DNA of 64,000 nt from Candidatus Hodarchaeota archaeon (GCA_016840025.1 JAEOTF010000069.1:14323-78322); one strand, 5' to 3'; counted from the first letter of the stretch, positions 26,213-35,966 are shown. The notes: generated by a model from the sequence alone, not told the origin. Translations and numbers: made by a program.

Positions 26213-26851
26213 ATGCTTACAGATAAATTGATCGTTGCAACCCCTCATACGGAAGAAGAACAACTTGTTCAAGAACTGATGCAAAATTACTCTATTGAAG
26301 ATCTTCCTTCACTTAAAATGACACAAGAACAAAGACAGGCAATTATGTTATGCATTCCTCATCCTCATACGGTAGCCCTAAATGAAAAAGAATTTGCCCT
26401 CCGCTTTTGGACTGCAATAAAAAAATTCCAAGAACAACATTCTAAAGAGAGTATAACCCATAGAATTGCCGCTTTAGCAAGATATTGTTGTGAACAAGCA
26501 GGTATTAATCCTAAAAGTTTTCCTGGATATGATTGGTATATAGGAGGAGCGCTAGCACAAGGATATGCCACCTTAAATGGTACAATTGATATTTTATTAC
26601 TCTTAGAAGAATATCCGGTGGATAGACATGGAAATGAGTGGGCAGGAGGTCTGTACATACGGAAAATGACAGGATATGCCAGAGAAATTGGACACGAATT
26701 CACTATTACCTTTTATAGCCTTCAATCCTTCCCTCCCCACCAAAAACATTTCTCATGGGGTGATCTCAGGCGACAACAATGGTTACTAAAGACTGCATGG
26801 CAACAATACCAACAACAAATAGCTTTGACAAAGAAAGCCAAAATTCAGTAG
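26213..26851 (+). CDS. Unknown protein with a degenerate nucleotidyltransferase-like motif
   Basis: About 212 residues from the ATG at 26213 (MLTDKLIVATP); the frame continues back to 26186. The centre has YIGGALAQGYATLNGTIDILLLLEEYP, which resembles the minimal nucleotidyltransferase signature GS-x9-SDxDL, but the first serine is G and the first aspartate is replaced by threonine-isoleucine, leaving only one acidic residue. An inactive or divergent enzyme is possible. The C-terminus is glutamine-rich. No neighbour on the same strand helps. Confidence 0.5.
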   Translation: MLTDKLIVATPHTEEEQLVQELMQNYSIEDLPSLKMTQEQRQAIMLCIPHPHTVALNEKEFALRFWTAIKKFQEQHSKESITHRIAALARYCCEQAGINPKSFPGYDWYIGGALAQGYATLNGTIDILLLLEEYPVDRHGNEWAGGLYIRKMTGYAREIGHEFTITFYSLQSFPPHQKHFSWGDLRRQQWLLKTAWQQYQQQIALTKKAKIQ

Positions 26852-26960
26852 AGCGGATGAATTATCAACGATACTGGAGCTCCCAAAGAAATATAATTAA
26901 TCTGCTCCCAATATGAACTAATGCCTTGAAATACCACTAGATATTTCAGGGGGAAAACAG

Positions 26961-27641
26961 ATGAACAAAAAACTAACCTTATTACTTTTAGTACCGCTAT
27001 TTATGATTACTGCGGCAACCGCAGTACCTAATGCTATTTTAGAACCACCTAATGGAGATTTCGAATCGTGGTCAACAGGTAGGCCTGTAAATTGGAGTTA
27101 TAATGATCTTGAATTTTGGGTGAATGAAGAAAATACATATGTCCACGGCGATTCTTCGAGTGCAAATATTAATCTTATATCGGGCACCAGCACTGGCTCT
27201 TTTTTCAATGACTGGCAAACATCCGAAATAGTAGCAGGGAACACTTATACATTCTCTATTTGGATTTTAGATATAGATCTAGAGGGAGTACCCCCATATT
27301 TTCATCCAACTGGGAAGTATGGTAATGCAACGCTAGAGATTGAATTAAGAGATGGTGCCAATTCTCAGGTTCTAGCTAGTGCTTCCTCTGCCACCTCTGT
27401 TACCCAGAATGATTGGCAAGAATTGACTTGTACTATCGGTTCTGCTCCAAGCGGTGTTGGGTATGTACATTTCTCAGTCTATTGCACAAAATGGACTGAT
27501 GAAGCAATAATTTATGTAGATGACGCCTCTGTGAGCGGGATATTTGCCGATGAATTTGCTTTCACCAATCTAGTGTTCATCGGCTCAATTTTAATAGTAG
27601 CCACCATTGTTTCTCTAATTTTCAAGAAGAAAAACCGATAA
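26961..27641 (+). CDS. Membrane-anchored surface protein with CBM-like domain
   Basis: A 226-residue secreted protein with a signal peptide (KKLTLLLLVPLFMITAATA), a beta-rich domain with NGDFESWSTGRPVNW at its N-terminus and YVDDASVSG at its end, both typical of carbohydrate-binding module CBM4/9-type sandwiches, and a C-terminal helix with KKKNR. It would display a glycan-binding domain on the cell surface. A GGGGG-containing ribosome site precedes the ATG. The C-terminal anchor and basic tail match the surface protein at 22052-22726. Confidence 0.78.
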   Translation: MNKKLTLLLLVPLFMITAATAVPNAILEPPNGDFESWSTGRPVNWSYNDLEFWVNEENTYVHGDSSSANINLISGTSTGSFFNDWQTSEIVAGNTYTFSIWILDIDLEGVPPYFHPTGKYGNATLEIELRDGANSQVLASASSATSVTQNDWQELTCTIGSAPSGVGYVHFSVYCTKWTDEAIIYVDDASVSGIFADEFAFTNLVFIGSILIVATIVSLIFKKKNR

Positions 27642-27742
27642 TAGGCAGCAAATATCTTAGCTTCTCCTCCCTAATTTTTTTCATCAGTTAACCATAATTC
27701 GTCGGAGAGTTCACTACATTTTAAGAAAGAGATTTGAATTCA

Positions 27743-28678
27743 ATGACGTTCTATGAAGAAACAAATCCAGCGGACATCCCTTTAGTTACTGTCAAGAAGC
27801 TACTTAGGAAACATTTTCCTACAATAGGCGATGAAGAAATAAGGTTCTTCTACCATGGGACATACAATGTTTTTGAAGTGAAGAATGAGTTCATTTTCCG
27901 CTTCCCCGATAGAGCATTTTATGGGGAGAAAGGATTTCAGTTGATTCAACGTGAACAGGAAGTACTTGAGCTACTTCGCCCTCATCTTCCCATAAAAATC
28001 CCTACATATCTATATTTCTCATCTGACCCTAAAAATCCCTACGTAGGTTATAAAAAAATTCGGGGACAATCCTTATCACGCTGTTTTCACCGAGCAATAG
28101 AAGAACAAAAGATTGTTATTGCAAAAAAGATAGGTGAAATACTTTCAGCCCTTCATTCCCCAGAAGTTCTCCATTTATTTGAAACAAAATGGAAAACAGA
28201 CTTTACGCCAGAAACCTATCTGCAAAATTGGCAAGAATTTTTTATTCAAGTCCAAAAAAAGCTCTATCCTTTGTTTACACCAGCACAAAAAGAGTGGGTA
28301 GAACAATTATTTGATGACTTCTTAGGAGCAGATGAGAATTTCCAATTTGTTCCAAGAGTCGTGCACGGGGATTTTGACATAACCAATATTCTAGTCGATC
28401 CTGAGTCATTTCAAGTCACTGGGGTTATTGATTTCGAAGAGACAAACGTTTATGACCCCGCAGCTGACTTATTGTTTTTTGATGAGGGGCAATTCTTTCA
28501 AAACCAAGTCTTGAAAAGTTACAAGGGGATCAAAGATCCAACCCTCATGGAAAGGATGAAATTCCTAATGAATCGGTGTGGATTAATCTATATTAAGTGG
28601 GGATTAGAGCATGAAAGACCCCGTATGGTCGACGCAGGCTTTGAAATGTTGAAGAAGGCGATGACGACTAACTACTGA
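27743..28678 (+). CDS. Aminoglycoside phosphotransferase-family kinase
   Basis: About 311 residues from the ATG at 27743 (MTFYEETNPAD); a TTG three codons earlier also opens the frame. The catalytic loop VVHGDFDITN and the metal-binding GVIDFEETNVYDPAADL are clear APH-family marks, with an N-terminal lobe before them. Family members phosphorylate antibiotics, choline, homoserine or sugars; the substrate here is unknown and resistance should not be assumed. Confidence 0.85.
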   Translation: MTFYEETNPADIPLVTVKKLLRKHFPTIGDEEIRFFYHGTYNVFEVKNEFIFRFPDRAFYGEKGFQLIQREQEVLELLRPHLPIKIPTYLYFSSDPKNPYVGYKKIRGQSLSRCFHRAIEEQKIVIAKKIGEILSALHSPEVLHLFETKWKTDFTPETYLQNWQEFFIQVQKKLYPLFTPAQKEWVEQLFDDFLGADENFQFVPRVVHGDFDITNILVDPESFQVTGVIDFEETNVYDPAADLLFFDEGQFFQNQVLKSYKGIKDPTLMERMKFLMNRCGLIYIKWGLEHERPRMVDAGFEMLKKAMTTNY

Positions 28679-28797
28679 GAAGTGGTAAGAATGCGTTTGT
28701 TTCGATAAAAAGAAAACGATATATTCTTACATTGTCTTTAAAGTCTTGATCTATAACTTCAGTCCCCATTATTTTAGTGAAATTCGACCTAAAAAAT

Positions 28798-29277
28798 CTA
28801 TTTTCGTCGTAAATCTAACAGTTCTTTCTCTTTCCGCTTAGTAATATTCTTCATCTGTCTTAATTTTCTAGCAAACTGATATAATTCTTTTGAAGTCAGA
28901 TAACCTTTCTGATAAAGCGCTCCAAAATAATCTCCTAACTGAATTAAATTATTTCTGTCTGTTACTGCTTCTTCTAGCATTTTATGATCTTCGGTGATGA
29001 TTTGAAAGTCCTTTTTCTCACCATATTCTAATAGAGAAATATCTGCTTCATCAAATCCTAAAGAAGAATAATGATGATAGGCAGTACCTAGGGAAGGTAG
29101 AACAGCGGCATAACGAAAAAAATCTTCTTCATTAGGATAACGATGTAGCAACTCCTCTTGAACCTCATATGTGATAAAAAAGTTGCCATGCTTAAGAATC
29201 TCTATAATCAAATCTTTCTCCCCAGTATCTCGAAAATATAAAAGCTTTGACCAAGAAAAGGTATCGATTCCGATCAT
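28798..29277 (-). CDS. PIN-domain nuclease, probable toxin
   Basis: A 159-residue protein with the PIN pattern: MIGIDTFSW with D5 at the N-terminus, helical middle, EADISLLEYG with an acidic residue and IITEDHKMLEE with a further acidic pair near the C-terminal half. These acidic residues form the Mg site for RNA cleavage in VapC-type toxins. It is read divergently from a small gene that looks like a UPF0175 antitoxin, only 53 bases away, forming a toxin-antitoxin locus. The highly charged C-terminus (KRKEKELLDLRRK) is unusual. Confidence 0.75.
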   Translation of the reverse strand: MIGIDTFSWSKLLYFRDTGEKDLIIEILKHGNFFITYEVQEELLHRYPNEEDFFRYAAVLPSLGTAYHHYSSLGFDEADISLLEYGEKKDFQIITEDHKMLEEAVTDRNNLIQLGDYFGALYQKGYLTSKELYQFARKLRQMKNITKRKEKELLDLRRK

Positions 29278-29330
29278 AATGAAAAATCCTAACTAAAGTT
29301 TTATAAGAATAAGGTTTGGAAAATTAGGTT
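29278..29330. promoter_or_regulatory. Divergent promoter region of the PIN/antitoxin pair
   Basis: Only 53 bases separate the two starts, so the promoters must overlap or face each other. The AT-rich core AGTTTTATAAGAATAAGG contains a TTTATAAG box A on the plus strand. Autoregulation by the antitoxin, usual in these systems, would act here; this is inference. Confidence 0.45.
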
Positions 29331-29711
29331 ATGGGACAAATCAGTTTCAAGTTACCAGAAGAAGAAATGGAATTCCTTCGTTGGATGGCAAAACAATCTG
29401 CACAGCCTGTAAGTAGTATCTATCGAAATGTAACATTAGAAGCTTTCCGGGAATGGAAAATCCAAGCACTATTAAAAGAATACCAAAAAGGAACTATCGG
29501 TTTAAAGGAACTTTGTCGCATTGGTAATTTTTCTTTCCGAGAATGTTCACTGCTCCTCGAAAAAAACAATATAGAACCACCAATAACCGCGTTGATGGAC
29601 TTGAAAAGTGCATTACAACGTGATAGGCTTACAGTGCAGCAGATGTTTAAAGATGGTAAGGTACCAAGACGACAAACTATAGAAAAATCTGAATCATTGA
29701 ATTCTATATAG
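29331..29711 (+). CDS. UPF0175-like antitoxin (RHH-type N-terminus)
   Basis: A 126-residue protein. The N-terminal GQISFKLPEEEMEFLRWMAK looks like a ribbon-helix-helix DNA-binding segment. The block LKEYQKGTIGLKELCRIGNFSFRECSLLLEKNNIEPPI matches the UPF0175 family, whose members accompany PIN toxins. A glycine-lysine rich C-terminus would bind the partner. Its start is 53 bases from the divergent PIN gene. Confidence 0.7.
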   Translation: MGQISFKLPEEEMEFLRWMAKQSAQPVSSIYRNVTLEAFREWKIQALLKEYQKGTIGLKELCRIGNFSFRECSLLLEKNNIEPPITALMDLKSALQRDRLTVQQMFKDGKVPRRQTIEKSESLNSI

Positions 29712-29838
29712 TACCACTTGCTGTTTTTCTTCGAAACGGATCTGTACTCTGATTGAACGTAGAAATCTATGAAGAGGTTCAAAAATTCTTAGGCTCGTGG
29801 GAAGTTCCGTCCTATAGAATGGACAGTACAGCGATTGC

Positions 29839-30339
29839 CTATGTAGAGATTGTCTTTAGTTCACCTAGGAAATAATCTTTGTCTTCTTTCTTTTCGATTC
29901 TTTCCCCTGCTTCTTTGGCTAGATCAAGATATTTCTGAAGTTCATCCTTTTTATCACTTATAAGTGAATAAGCCCGAGCCACTGCCTCATAGGCAAAAGC
30001 GATGTCAAAATCACCAATATTATTCGCTTTACAAATATCAAGGCATCTTTGAGCATGATAAAGAGCGGGTTCATGTCTTTTCAAAACCGAATAGACTCTC
30101 GAGATTTGCCATTCCCCACGTTCAAGATTAATGGGACCAGCATTAGGATCCTTACCAGCAGCAACCACAGCACCCCAATGATACCTTGACGAATGTGCAG
30201 AATGAATCATTTCATCATTTTCTTCAACGGTTCTTTCCTTTTTGTCAAGTAAATTCCACGTCTGATTATATAATTGTGCAGCCATCTTTCTATGCCATTC
30301 AGAGGTGGTATGTTTCTCATCTTCGGCGGACATTTTCAT
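29839..30339 (-). CDS. TPR-like helical protein of a widespread bacterial-type family
   Basis: A 166-residue all-helical protein. The N-terminal stretch MAAQLYNQTWNLLDKKERTVEENDEMIHSAHSSRYHWGAV recalls a conserved bacterial hypothetical family, and the latter half (ALYHAQRCLDICKANNIGDFDIAFAYEAVARAYS) reads as two TPR hairpins. No catalytic motif. A bacterial origin by transfer is possible but not shown by the sequence. Function unknown. Confidence 0.65.
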   Translation of the reverse strand: MKMSAEDEKHTTSEWHRKMAAQLYNQTWNLLDKKERTVEENDEMIHSAHSSRYHWGAVVAAGKDPNAGPINLERGEWQISRVYSVLKRHEPALYHAQRCLDICKANNIGDFDIAFAYEAVARAYSLISDKKDELQKYLDLAKEAGERIEKKEDKDYFLGELKTIST

Positions 30340-30565
30340 TTCACCTTTTGTGTTAAACTTTATTCCGTTCTCGTTGTTTTCTTACTTTGTTTGAAAGTAA
30401 TTTATCAGCTTATATTCGGGAAACACACTGTAAAAAAGATTCTATTGTAATTCCGATTGAAATTATTATCGATAGCTGCTCATAAGTTCTAGAAATGAAT
30501 CAATTGGCGGAGAATCAGCCTATGAGGGGGAATAGATATGTAAAAGGGGAGAGAAATTAGAGAAC

Positions 30566-31450
30566 CTAACGAGCCGTCTTCAATTTTTTACGAATGTAGT
30601 GAATCGCAGTGGAGAGCATGGTCTTAAAGGTGGGATTGGTGGTTGTGACTAAGGTACGCTTTCCTGTAGCCTTTTTATAGGCCATTTCTACGATAGCATG
30701 GGCATAAACTTCAGGATCTTTGGGAACAATGTGCCGGTATTCCAAAAAAGCACACAATTGTTTGGCCAACTCAAGAATTTCACGTTTTTTACCGGAAGAC
30801 ACTGGAAGGGAAGGAATAAGCATCGCAATTTTGCCACGCATGACGTTAAAGGTGTCACCATTAGCAGGGCGTTGATCCCACCGTGAAAAAGCACCTACCT
30901 GGAGCGCTTTGAACCGATACTCGGAAATCATCGGTTTGGTGAGATTCACCTCTAATTCCTCATTGATCTGCCAAATTGTATCCCACGGAATGGTCCGACA
31001 ACGGACGCGGAGAGCACATTCAAGAAACCCTAGGATTCGAGCAAGGCAGGTTTCATCCCCGATTACCTTGGAAAGGTTCGCTCGGTTCATTTCGGCGATA
31101 ACTTCATCAAGTAATTTCACAGGGAACCATTGCTGAAGTTTAACGACGAAGCTCACATTTCGTTGAGCAGTACGAGAAGCAAAAGATCCATCCTTGTTGG
31201 TAATATTGTTGTGGAGAGATGCAAGCTTGGTAAACTTCTTATCAGCAGCCCACGAAAAGGTACTGCCTAAACCCCACCGATGGGGATGCATCTCATCGGA
31301 AGAAGAAACGGGGGTTTCAAAAGCACGGTCAGACTCTTTATAAGAGCTATCAAGGTCATTATTAGGTGAAGAAGAAAAGGAAGCTGCGTCTTCCTGATTA
31401 CCAGAAAGACGAGCGACCAAATCAACCTCTTTCCTTTCGATTTCACTCAT
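30566..31450 (-). CDS. Divergent TFB-like (transcription factor B) protein without zinc ribbon
   Basis: A 294-residue protein. After a 55-residue disordered acidic/serine-rich N-terminus, the sequence HRWGLGSTFSWAADKKFTKLASLHNN parallels the GLGT...R linker of TFB, and SRTAQRNVSFVVKLQ parallels the RNL(A)F cyclin start. The segment LTKPMISEYRFKALQVG resembles the end of TFB's first cyclin repeat (T...IxxxYRFLxREL). A second helical domain follows. The N-terminal zinc ribbon needed for RNA polymerase contact is absent, so it may be a regulator rather than a general factor. The family assignment is by eye and moderate. Confidence 0.45.
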   Translation of the reverse strand: MSEIERKEVDLVARLSGNQEDAASFSSSPNNDLDSSYKESDRAFETPVSSSDEMHPHRWGLGSTFSWAADKKFTKLASLHNNITNKDGSFASRTAQRNVSFVVKLQQWFPVKLLDEVIAEMNRANLSKVIGDETCLARILGFLECALRVRCRTIPWDTIWQINEELEVNLTKPMISEYRFKALQVGAFSRWDQRPANGDTFNVMRGKIAMLIPSLPVSSGKKREILELAKQLCAFLEYRHIVPKDPEVYAHAIVEMAYKKATGKRTLVTTTNPTFKTMLSTAIHYIRKKLKTAR

Positions 31451-31943
31451 GGAGAGTTCCTCTTTCCTCTAAAAAGAATAGTAACTGAGGAAAGAAATTT
31501 CTTCATGCATCTCTAGAAGTATTTAAAGACTTATAAAGTATTTATATTATTATATATAATTATAGACTCTAAACCTCCCATAAGTCCTTTGGTATATTTT
31601 TCTATTTTTCTCAGCCTAAACAGGGGCTTCGATTTTTGTCAGGAATAGCCGTCCAAACAAAGCGATTATTACGATTATTTCGTCTACATGAGAAAAATAC
31701 ATGTGTTATCTCTTATTATTGGTATCTTCATCTATATATCCTCGTTCCACTTTTTAAACTCAAAAAAGCTGGTTTCTTATACCTTTAAGAAGTAACTTTC
31801 AAAAAAGAGAGAGCTGCTTAAATTCGGGGTGTTTGCCTATAATGACTACTCACGATATTGATATTATTCAGAATAATCCCAAACTGATCAGTATAACACT
31901 ACAAGATGGATGTCTCCATAGAAATAAGTAGATAGGTGATAAT
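31451..31943. promoter_or_regulatory. 493-base gap with probable TATA box for the TFB-like gene
   Basis: The stretch 31520-31565 is strongly AT-rich (TATTTATATTATTATATATA) and on the minus strand reads as tandem box A-like sequences 80-110 bases upstream of the TFB-like start. The right part holds an AGGTGAT ribosome site 5 bases before the next gene. No RNA gene or repeat is seen. Confidence 0.4.
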
Positions 31944-32708
31944 ATGCAAGTTACTCTTGATTCATCACGGTTAAATGATTGGAAATGGTCTTGGTTTCCA
32001 ATTATAACTACTCCTGCCATTTTTATGGCCAATGGATTTAGTTTTCTAACCTTTCTTCTTTCTGATGAAAGATATGAGTACAATGAAACAATACTTATTC
32101 AGGTTTATGTAACCCTATCCGTTATAACGTTGATTACTGCGGTTTATCTTTTTTTCATACGCTTAGATCATCTTGCAGGGCTGGTTACTGCAGTTTTTTC
32201 GAGTAATTTCGTCTTCATCCTCATTACTTATCAAAACATGGAACCAGGCTATAATACCCCCCATAAACATCCTTTCGAATGCATGGGAATAGCTTTAGCA
32301 ATCTGGTCAATAATCGCTTGCCTTTTAAATGTCAGTCCGGGGGTTGTAAGGGTGTCAAGGAAGGCTTTTTTTCGCTCTAATTCAGATGAAAATAGAAAAA
32401 TAAAAATTGTTCTGATTTTAGGAGTAATTTTCGTTTCTATCCCAGTTTTTACCTTCTCTTTTCGTTTTATTGAACAAATAACCCTTTCAAGAACTGTAAA
32501 AACATTCCTTAGGATTGAATTCTGGTTATTTTACCTACCAGTCGTATTTATTGTTCTTCTTGGGATAGCGTGGGCAATTGGTAGACCTTATCCAGAAGAG
32601 GCCTTAAAAATAAGCACATGGGCTAAAGCCTTAATGACAATTTATTTTCTGAACTTTCTAAGTCTCTTATTTTCATTAGCTGCTATCTACGCTCATAATG
32701 ACTTTTGA
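31944..32708 (+). CDS. Seven-helix membrane protein of unknown function
   Basis: A 254-residue protein with hydrophobic stretches near 18-40, 50-70, 78-95, 112-128, 152-170, 190-210 and 225-248. There is no signal peptide, no lysine in the last helix as would be needed for a rhodopsin, and no motif I recognise. An AGGTGAT ribosome site precedes the ATG. Neither neighbour suggests a role. Confidence 0.7.
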   Translation: MQVTLDSSRLNDWKWSWFPIITTPAIFMANGFSFLTFLLSDERYEYNETILIQVYVTLSVITLITAVYLFFIRLDHLAGLVTAVFSSNFVFILITYQNMEPGYNTPHKHPFECMGIALAIWSIIACLLNVSPGVVRVSRKAFFRSNSDENRKIKIVLILGVIFVSIPVFTFSFRFIEQITLSRTVKTFLRIEFWLFYLPVVFIVLLGIAWAIGRPYPEEALKISTWAKALMTIYFLNFLSLLFSLAAIYAHNDF

Positions 32709-32927
32709 GGTTTAATAATAGAATTGCAAAGAATGATGATAACGCCTATTTAAACGAGTAGCCCCCATTTTTGTCTTCTTGGATTTGGATTCAGGAGCTA
32801 TTATCGCAGGTGAAGTAAGGTATAGACTATCTATATTTCTCCATAGGTAATTAGGAGCAGAAGATAAAGCAGGAAAATTGACTGTAGCTTTTTGTAAAAA
32901 TTAGGAACTGAAATTCCTTTATCATCT

Positions 32928-34535
32928 CTAATAGCGATCCAGATATTTCACTAATTCCAACGTGAAAAAATTAATTAAAGCAGTACTTGTCTTTTTTATG
33001 GACAGAATGTTGATAATAGCTGGGATAAGATAAATTTCGTGTTTTATTTCATAATAGATTGAGGTTTTTTTCGCTTTTTGCAATACAAATAGGGATTCTT
33101 CTTCTATTATATTAGTAAATGGTTTTAAAAGCCCAAAAACGGTAGTATTTTTGTCTTTATTATAAAAGGGATAGTTAGATAGTCCCTCTAAAATAATTCG
33201 AGGAAAAGCTTGTAGAGTAGCCCCAATCATCGCTAAGTCTGAAATTAAAGTCATACAAAGGCGCTCATAATTGGTTTCAAGATTCTCTTTGAACATATCT
33301 ATTAGATTATTACCACCTAGTATGTTTTCTAGATATTCACAGATACAACATTCATACTTTTCCCCTACTCCCCAATTCACAATGTGATTATTTAATAAGT
33401 AGTTTAGATTAATTTTCTCGAGGATAGGCATTATATTATCCACAATATCTTCTAAATTAATGATATCCGACAGTTCAGCTAGATTACTAGACTCACAGGT
33501 AATTTCTTGAAGTGTGTCCGTTAGAAATCTCAACGGTATATCGTAGTAAAATACAAGGGAATCAGCGCCCATGGCGGTTGCCAACGGACGCCATATCTTC
33601 TCAAGCAATGTGGGCCATAGCGAGGAACATTTCATACTAACCACATTGTCCCGTAACGAGTCAATGTTGTCAACGCGCTTCTTAAGATGGATATGCTGTG
33701 ACAAGCGGAAAAACAACGGCCACCACGTCTTCAGGAAGTACCATGCGATAAATTCTTGCAGGTATACCATAATCGCGTCCTGTTCATCTGACGAGTTGAT
33801 CTCTCGTCCGATAGCCTTGCCTATCTCGAATGAAACCCCTATTACATCATCTGCGGGATAACGATCTTCCCACGTATCGGGACCGCAGAGACATTCTATT
33901 ACTATTTTCCAGAAGAAACTCGCAATACTACCGCCTGTCGGGGGGTCTGCTAGGGTATGAAAACCCTGCCATGGGTCACCGTGTGTAAAGAGCGCTCTAT
34001 TGATATAATTGTTATCGGTCATGAGCCGATCCAGATACGCGCGGGTGTCAGGCGGAAGAACCTCTTTTAACAGCGTGAATCGCTTCTCGTTGGACGGACG
34101 GGTCTTATCATCGGGAAGATAGGCTTGGACAAGATGGGAGCGGCACGTAAAGACGATATGCAGTTCCGAGGCGAGGGTACCGTCCTTTGCAATCTGTGCC
34201 CACTGGATGGGCAGTTTCAGGAGTGCTGCCTTGACCTCTTGACATAATATCTCTTCCACTCGTTGTAAGGTGAATTGAGCACTGCATTTCTCTTCATAGT
34301 GGAGCTTATACGCATTTTGTATTAAATTCGGAAAACTATCCACCCCATGAAATTCAATCTGTTCCGTAATTTGGTACGCGAAGTTTCCATGAATAACATG
34401 TAAAGGAATTCTATCTAATACGAGTGAACGTTCATTTGGAGTAAGGGGGACAGATAAATCCATGGGAATGGTGATCCCTAATGATTCTGTTTCTTTTGGG
34501 TCTATTTTCATCAGCTTCTGGTCTTTTTTCATCAT
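32928..34535 (-). CDS. Large protein of unknown function with mosaic base composition
   Basis: A 535-residue, mostly helical protein; no domain recognised. The first 330 residues (coding 33550-34535) contain a stretch with clearly higher GC (about 33560-34300, with words such as CGGTTGCCAACGGACGCC), while the last 190 residues (32930-33540) are AT-rich like the rest of the window. The open frame crosses the boundary without a break. This suggests the N-terminal part was acquired or fused. It precedes, on the same strand, a gene with a HEPN-like motif (34596-35648), so the two may form an accessory unit. Confidence 0.6.
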   Translation of the reverse strand: MMKKDQKLMKIDPKETESLGITIPMDLSVPLTPNERSLVLDRIPLHVIHGNFAYQITEQIEFHGVDSFPNLIQNAYKLHYEEKCSAQFTLQRVEEILCQEVKAALLKLPIQWAQIAKDGTLASELHIVFTCRSHLVQAYLPDDKTRPSNEKRFTLLKEVLPPDTRAYLDRLMTDNNYINRALFTHGDPWQGFHTLADPPTGGSIASFFWKIVIECLCGPDTWEDRYPADDVIGVSFEIGKAIGREINSSDEQDAIMVYLQEFIAWYFLKTWWPLFFRLSQHIHLKKRVDNIDSLRDNVVSMKCSSLWPTLLEKIWRPLATAMGADSLVFYYDIPLRFLTDTLQEITCESSNLAELSDIINLEDIVDNIMPILEKINLNYLLNNHIVNWGVGEKYECCICEYLENILGGNNLIDMFKENLETNYERLCMTLISDLAMIGATLQAFPRIILEGLSNYPFYNKDKNTTVFGLLKPFTNIIEEESLFVLQKAKKTSIYYEIKHEIYLIPAIINILSIKKTSTALINFFTLELVKYLDRY

Positions 34536-34595
34536 TTTTTATATCGATTCTTAAAACCTGAATCAAGAGCAGTTATAATTGCGAGAAAAGTTATT

Positions 34596-35648
34596 TTAGA
34601 GAAGGGGAAGTTTATTTTTATGATATGACATGAGCCCATCAACTAATGCTAGATAACGGAGACAACCTTTTCCTATTTTCTGTAAAAAGAGAATGACTTC
34701 AAAATAATCCAGTAAAGAGGTAATTATTTCTTCTAAAAAGGAAGGGAGTTTTTGGTCTATGATTTCAGCTTTCCATTGATCCAATTCCTTATGTACTTCA
34801 GCGGAATACTGGGGAAAAGTCGTCTGTAACAATTCAAGTGACACAATGGGATCTTGGTGTGCAGCACCATTCCTAATTTCCTTTAATCTCTTAATTGTCT
34901 TCTCATGAACTCTCCACTTTTTTTGTCTAAGAACAGAATTAAGTGCTTCCAAAGATCCTGGGTTATTCTTTTCTAATTCCTTCAAACCCCATTTTATGCC
35001 AACAACAGGATTTTGTTTTGCCTGATCAAAATTCTGTGTATTATAGACCCGCTTTTGGGGAATTGTCGAAATTACATCAATAATGAAGCCTTTACTGTAA
35101 AAATCTATTATAGCATAAAGAGATAATACAAAACTAGCATTAACCCGTTGAATGTAGTCTATTTCTTCCAAGAAGTCAACTAAATTTGTTTCATCAAGAT
35201 CCTCTTCTGCTCTCTCTGTCTTATCATTAACAATGTTATTGAACTCATTGGAGAGATGTTGTAGTTCCTCAGTTTTTTCTTTACCAAGTTGTATCATTGC
35301 ATCGATACAGTTTGTAATCTTTGCTGCAATATCCTCAGCATTACGCTTTCTTTTACCTGTAATTTCTGCCTTAATAATTGTATAATTAAGTAGTTCGTCA
35401 ATATAATTACTTATTTTATTGGGTTCCTCCATTAGTTTTTTAATGCGTTTAAATGGATTAATTAGCGCTGGTAATATGTTATTTATGTTGATATAACCCA
35501 TTATACCTATATATTGATCATAGAAACCGACCCCATATTGAGAAGAAAATACTACTTCTTCTTCCTTTTCTAAATTATCTTCGAGCTTTCCGATTAGTCC
35601 TAATAAATAGCTTTGAAGCTCATTATTGTTCGGCCTTTTCCCTTTCAT
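34596..35648 (-). CDS. Helical protein with HEPN-like motif
   Basis: A 350-residue helical protein. Near residue 259 it has EIRNGAAHQDP, with R259 and H264 in the R-x4-H arrangement of HEPN nucleases, after a helical bundle. N-terminal half has acidic coiled-coil-like segments (EEKTEELQHLSNEFNNIVNDKTERAEEDLDET region). HEPN proteins are RNases frequent in abortive-infection and toxin systems. No antitoxin is recognised beside it; the 535-residue gene 60 bases downstream could be a partner. Moderate confidence in the motif only. Confidence 0.5.
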   Translation of the reverse strand: MKGKRPNNNELQSYLLGLIGKLEDNLEKEEEVVFSSQYGVGFYDQYIGIMGYININNILPALINPFKRIKKLMEEPNKISNYIDELLNYTIIKAEITGKRKRNAEDIAAKITNCIDAMIQLGKEKTEELQHLSNEFNNIVNDKTERAEEDLDETNLVDFLEEIDYIQRVNASFVLSLYAIIDFYSKGFIIDVISTIPQKRVYNTQNFDQAKQNPVVGIKWGLKELEKNNPGSLEALNSVLRQKKWRVHEKTIKRLKEIRNGAAHQDPIVSLELLQTTFPQYSAEVHKELDQWKAEIIDQKLPSFLEEIITSLLDYFEVILFLQKIGKGCLRYLALVDGLMSYHKNKLPLL

Positions 35649-35966
35649 TTTACTATCTCCCAGAATTTGTGATCTAGATTTCTCTTTATGATTCCTTCAC
35701 ATTTAAATTCTCCCATACCTCACTCTTTTAATGGAAATGGAACATAAATCGTTTTGAATTATATTGGATGCGAATAATAGACTGCATCATCGTTTCATTC
35801 ATCTTTTCCTTCTCTTTTTATGTTTCGATGATCGCCTTTTTGCATATTTTAGAATTATCGGATGTAAAAAGATTGGAGAATGTTCGAAAATTACCAAAAA
35901 TCTTTAAAGCGCTTTATTTTAACAGAGAGAGAACTACTTCAGGTGCTATATCTATTCTCCCGCCCG

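Noticed and set aside
31944..32708. Second rhodopsin-like seven-helix protein
   Set aside because: No lysine in the last helix and no rhodopsin motif.
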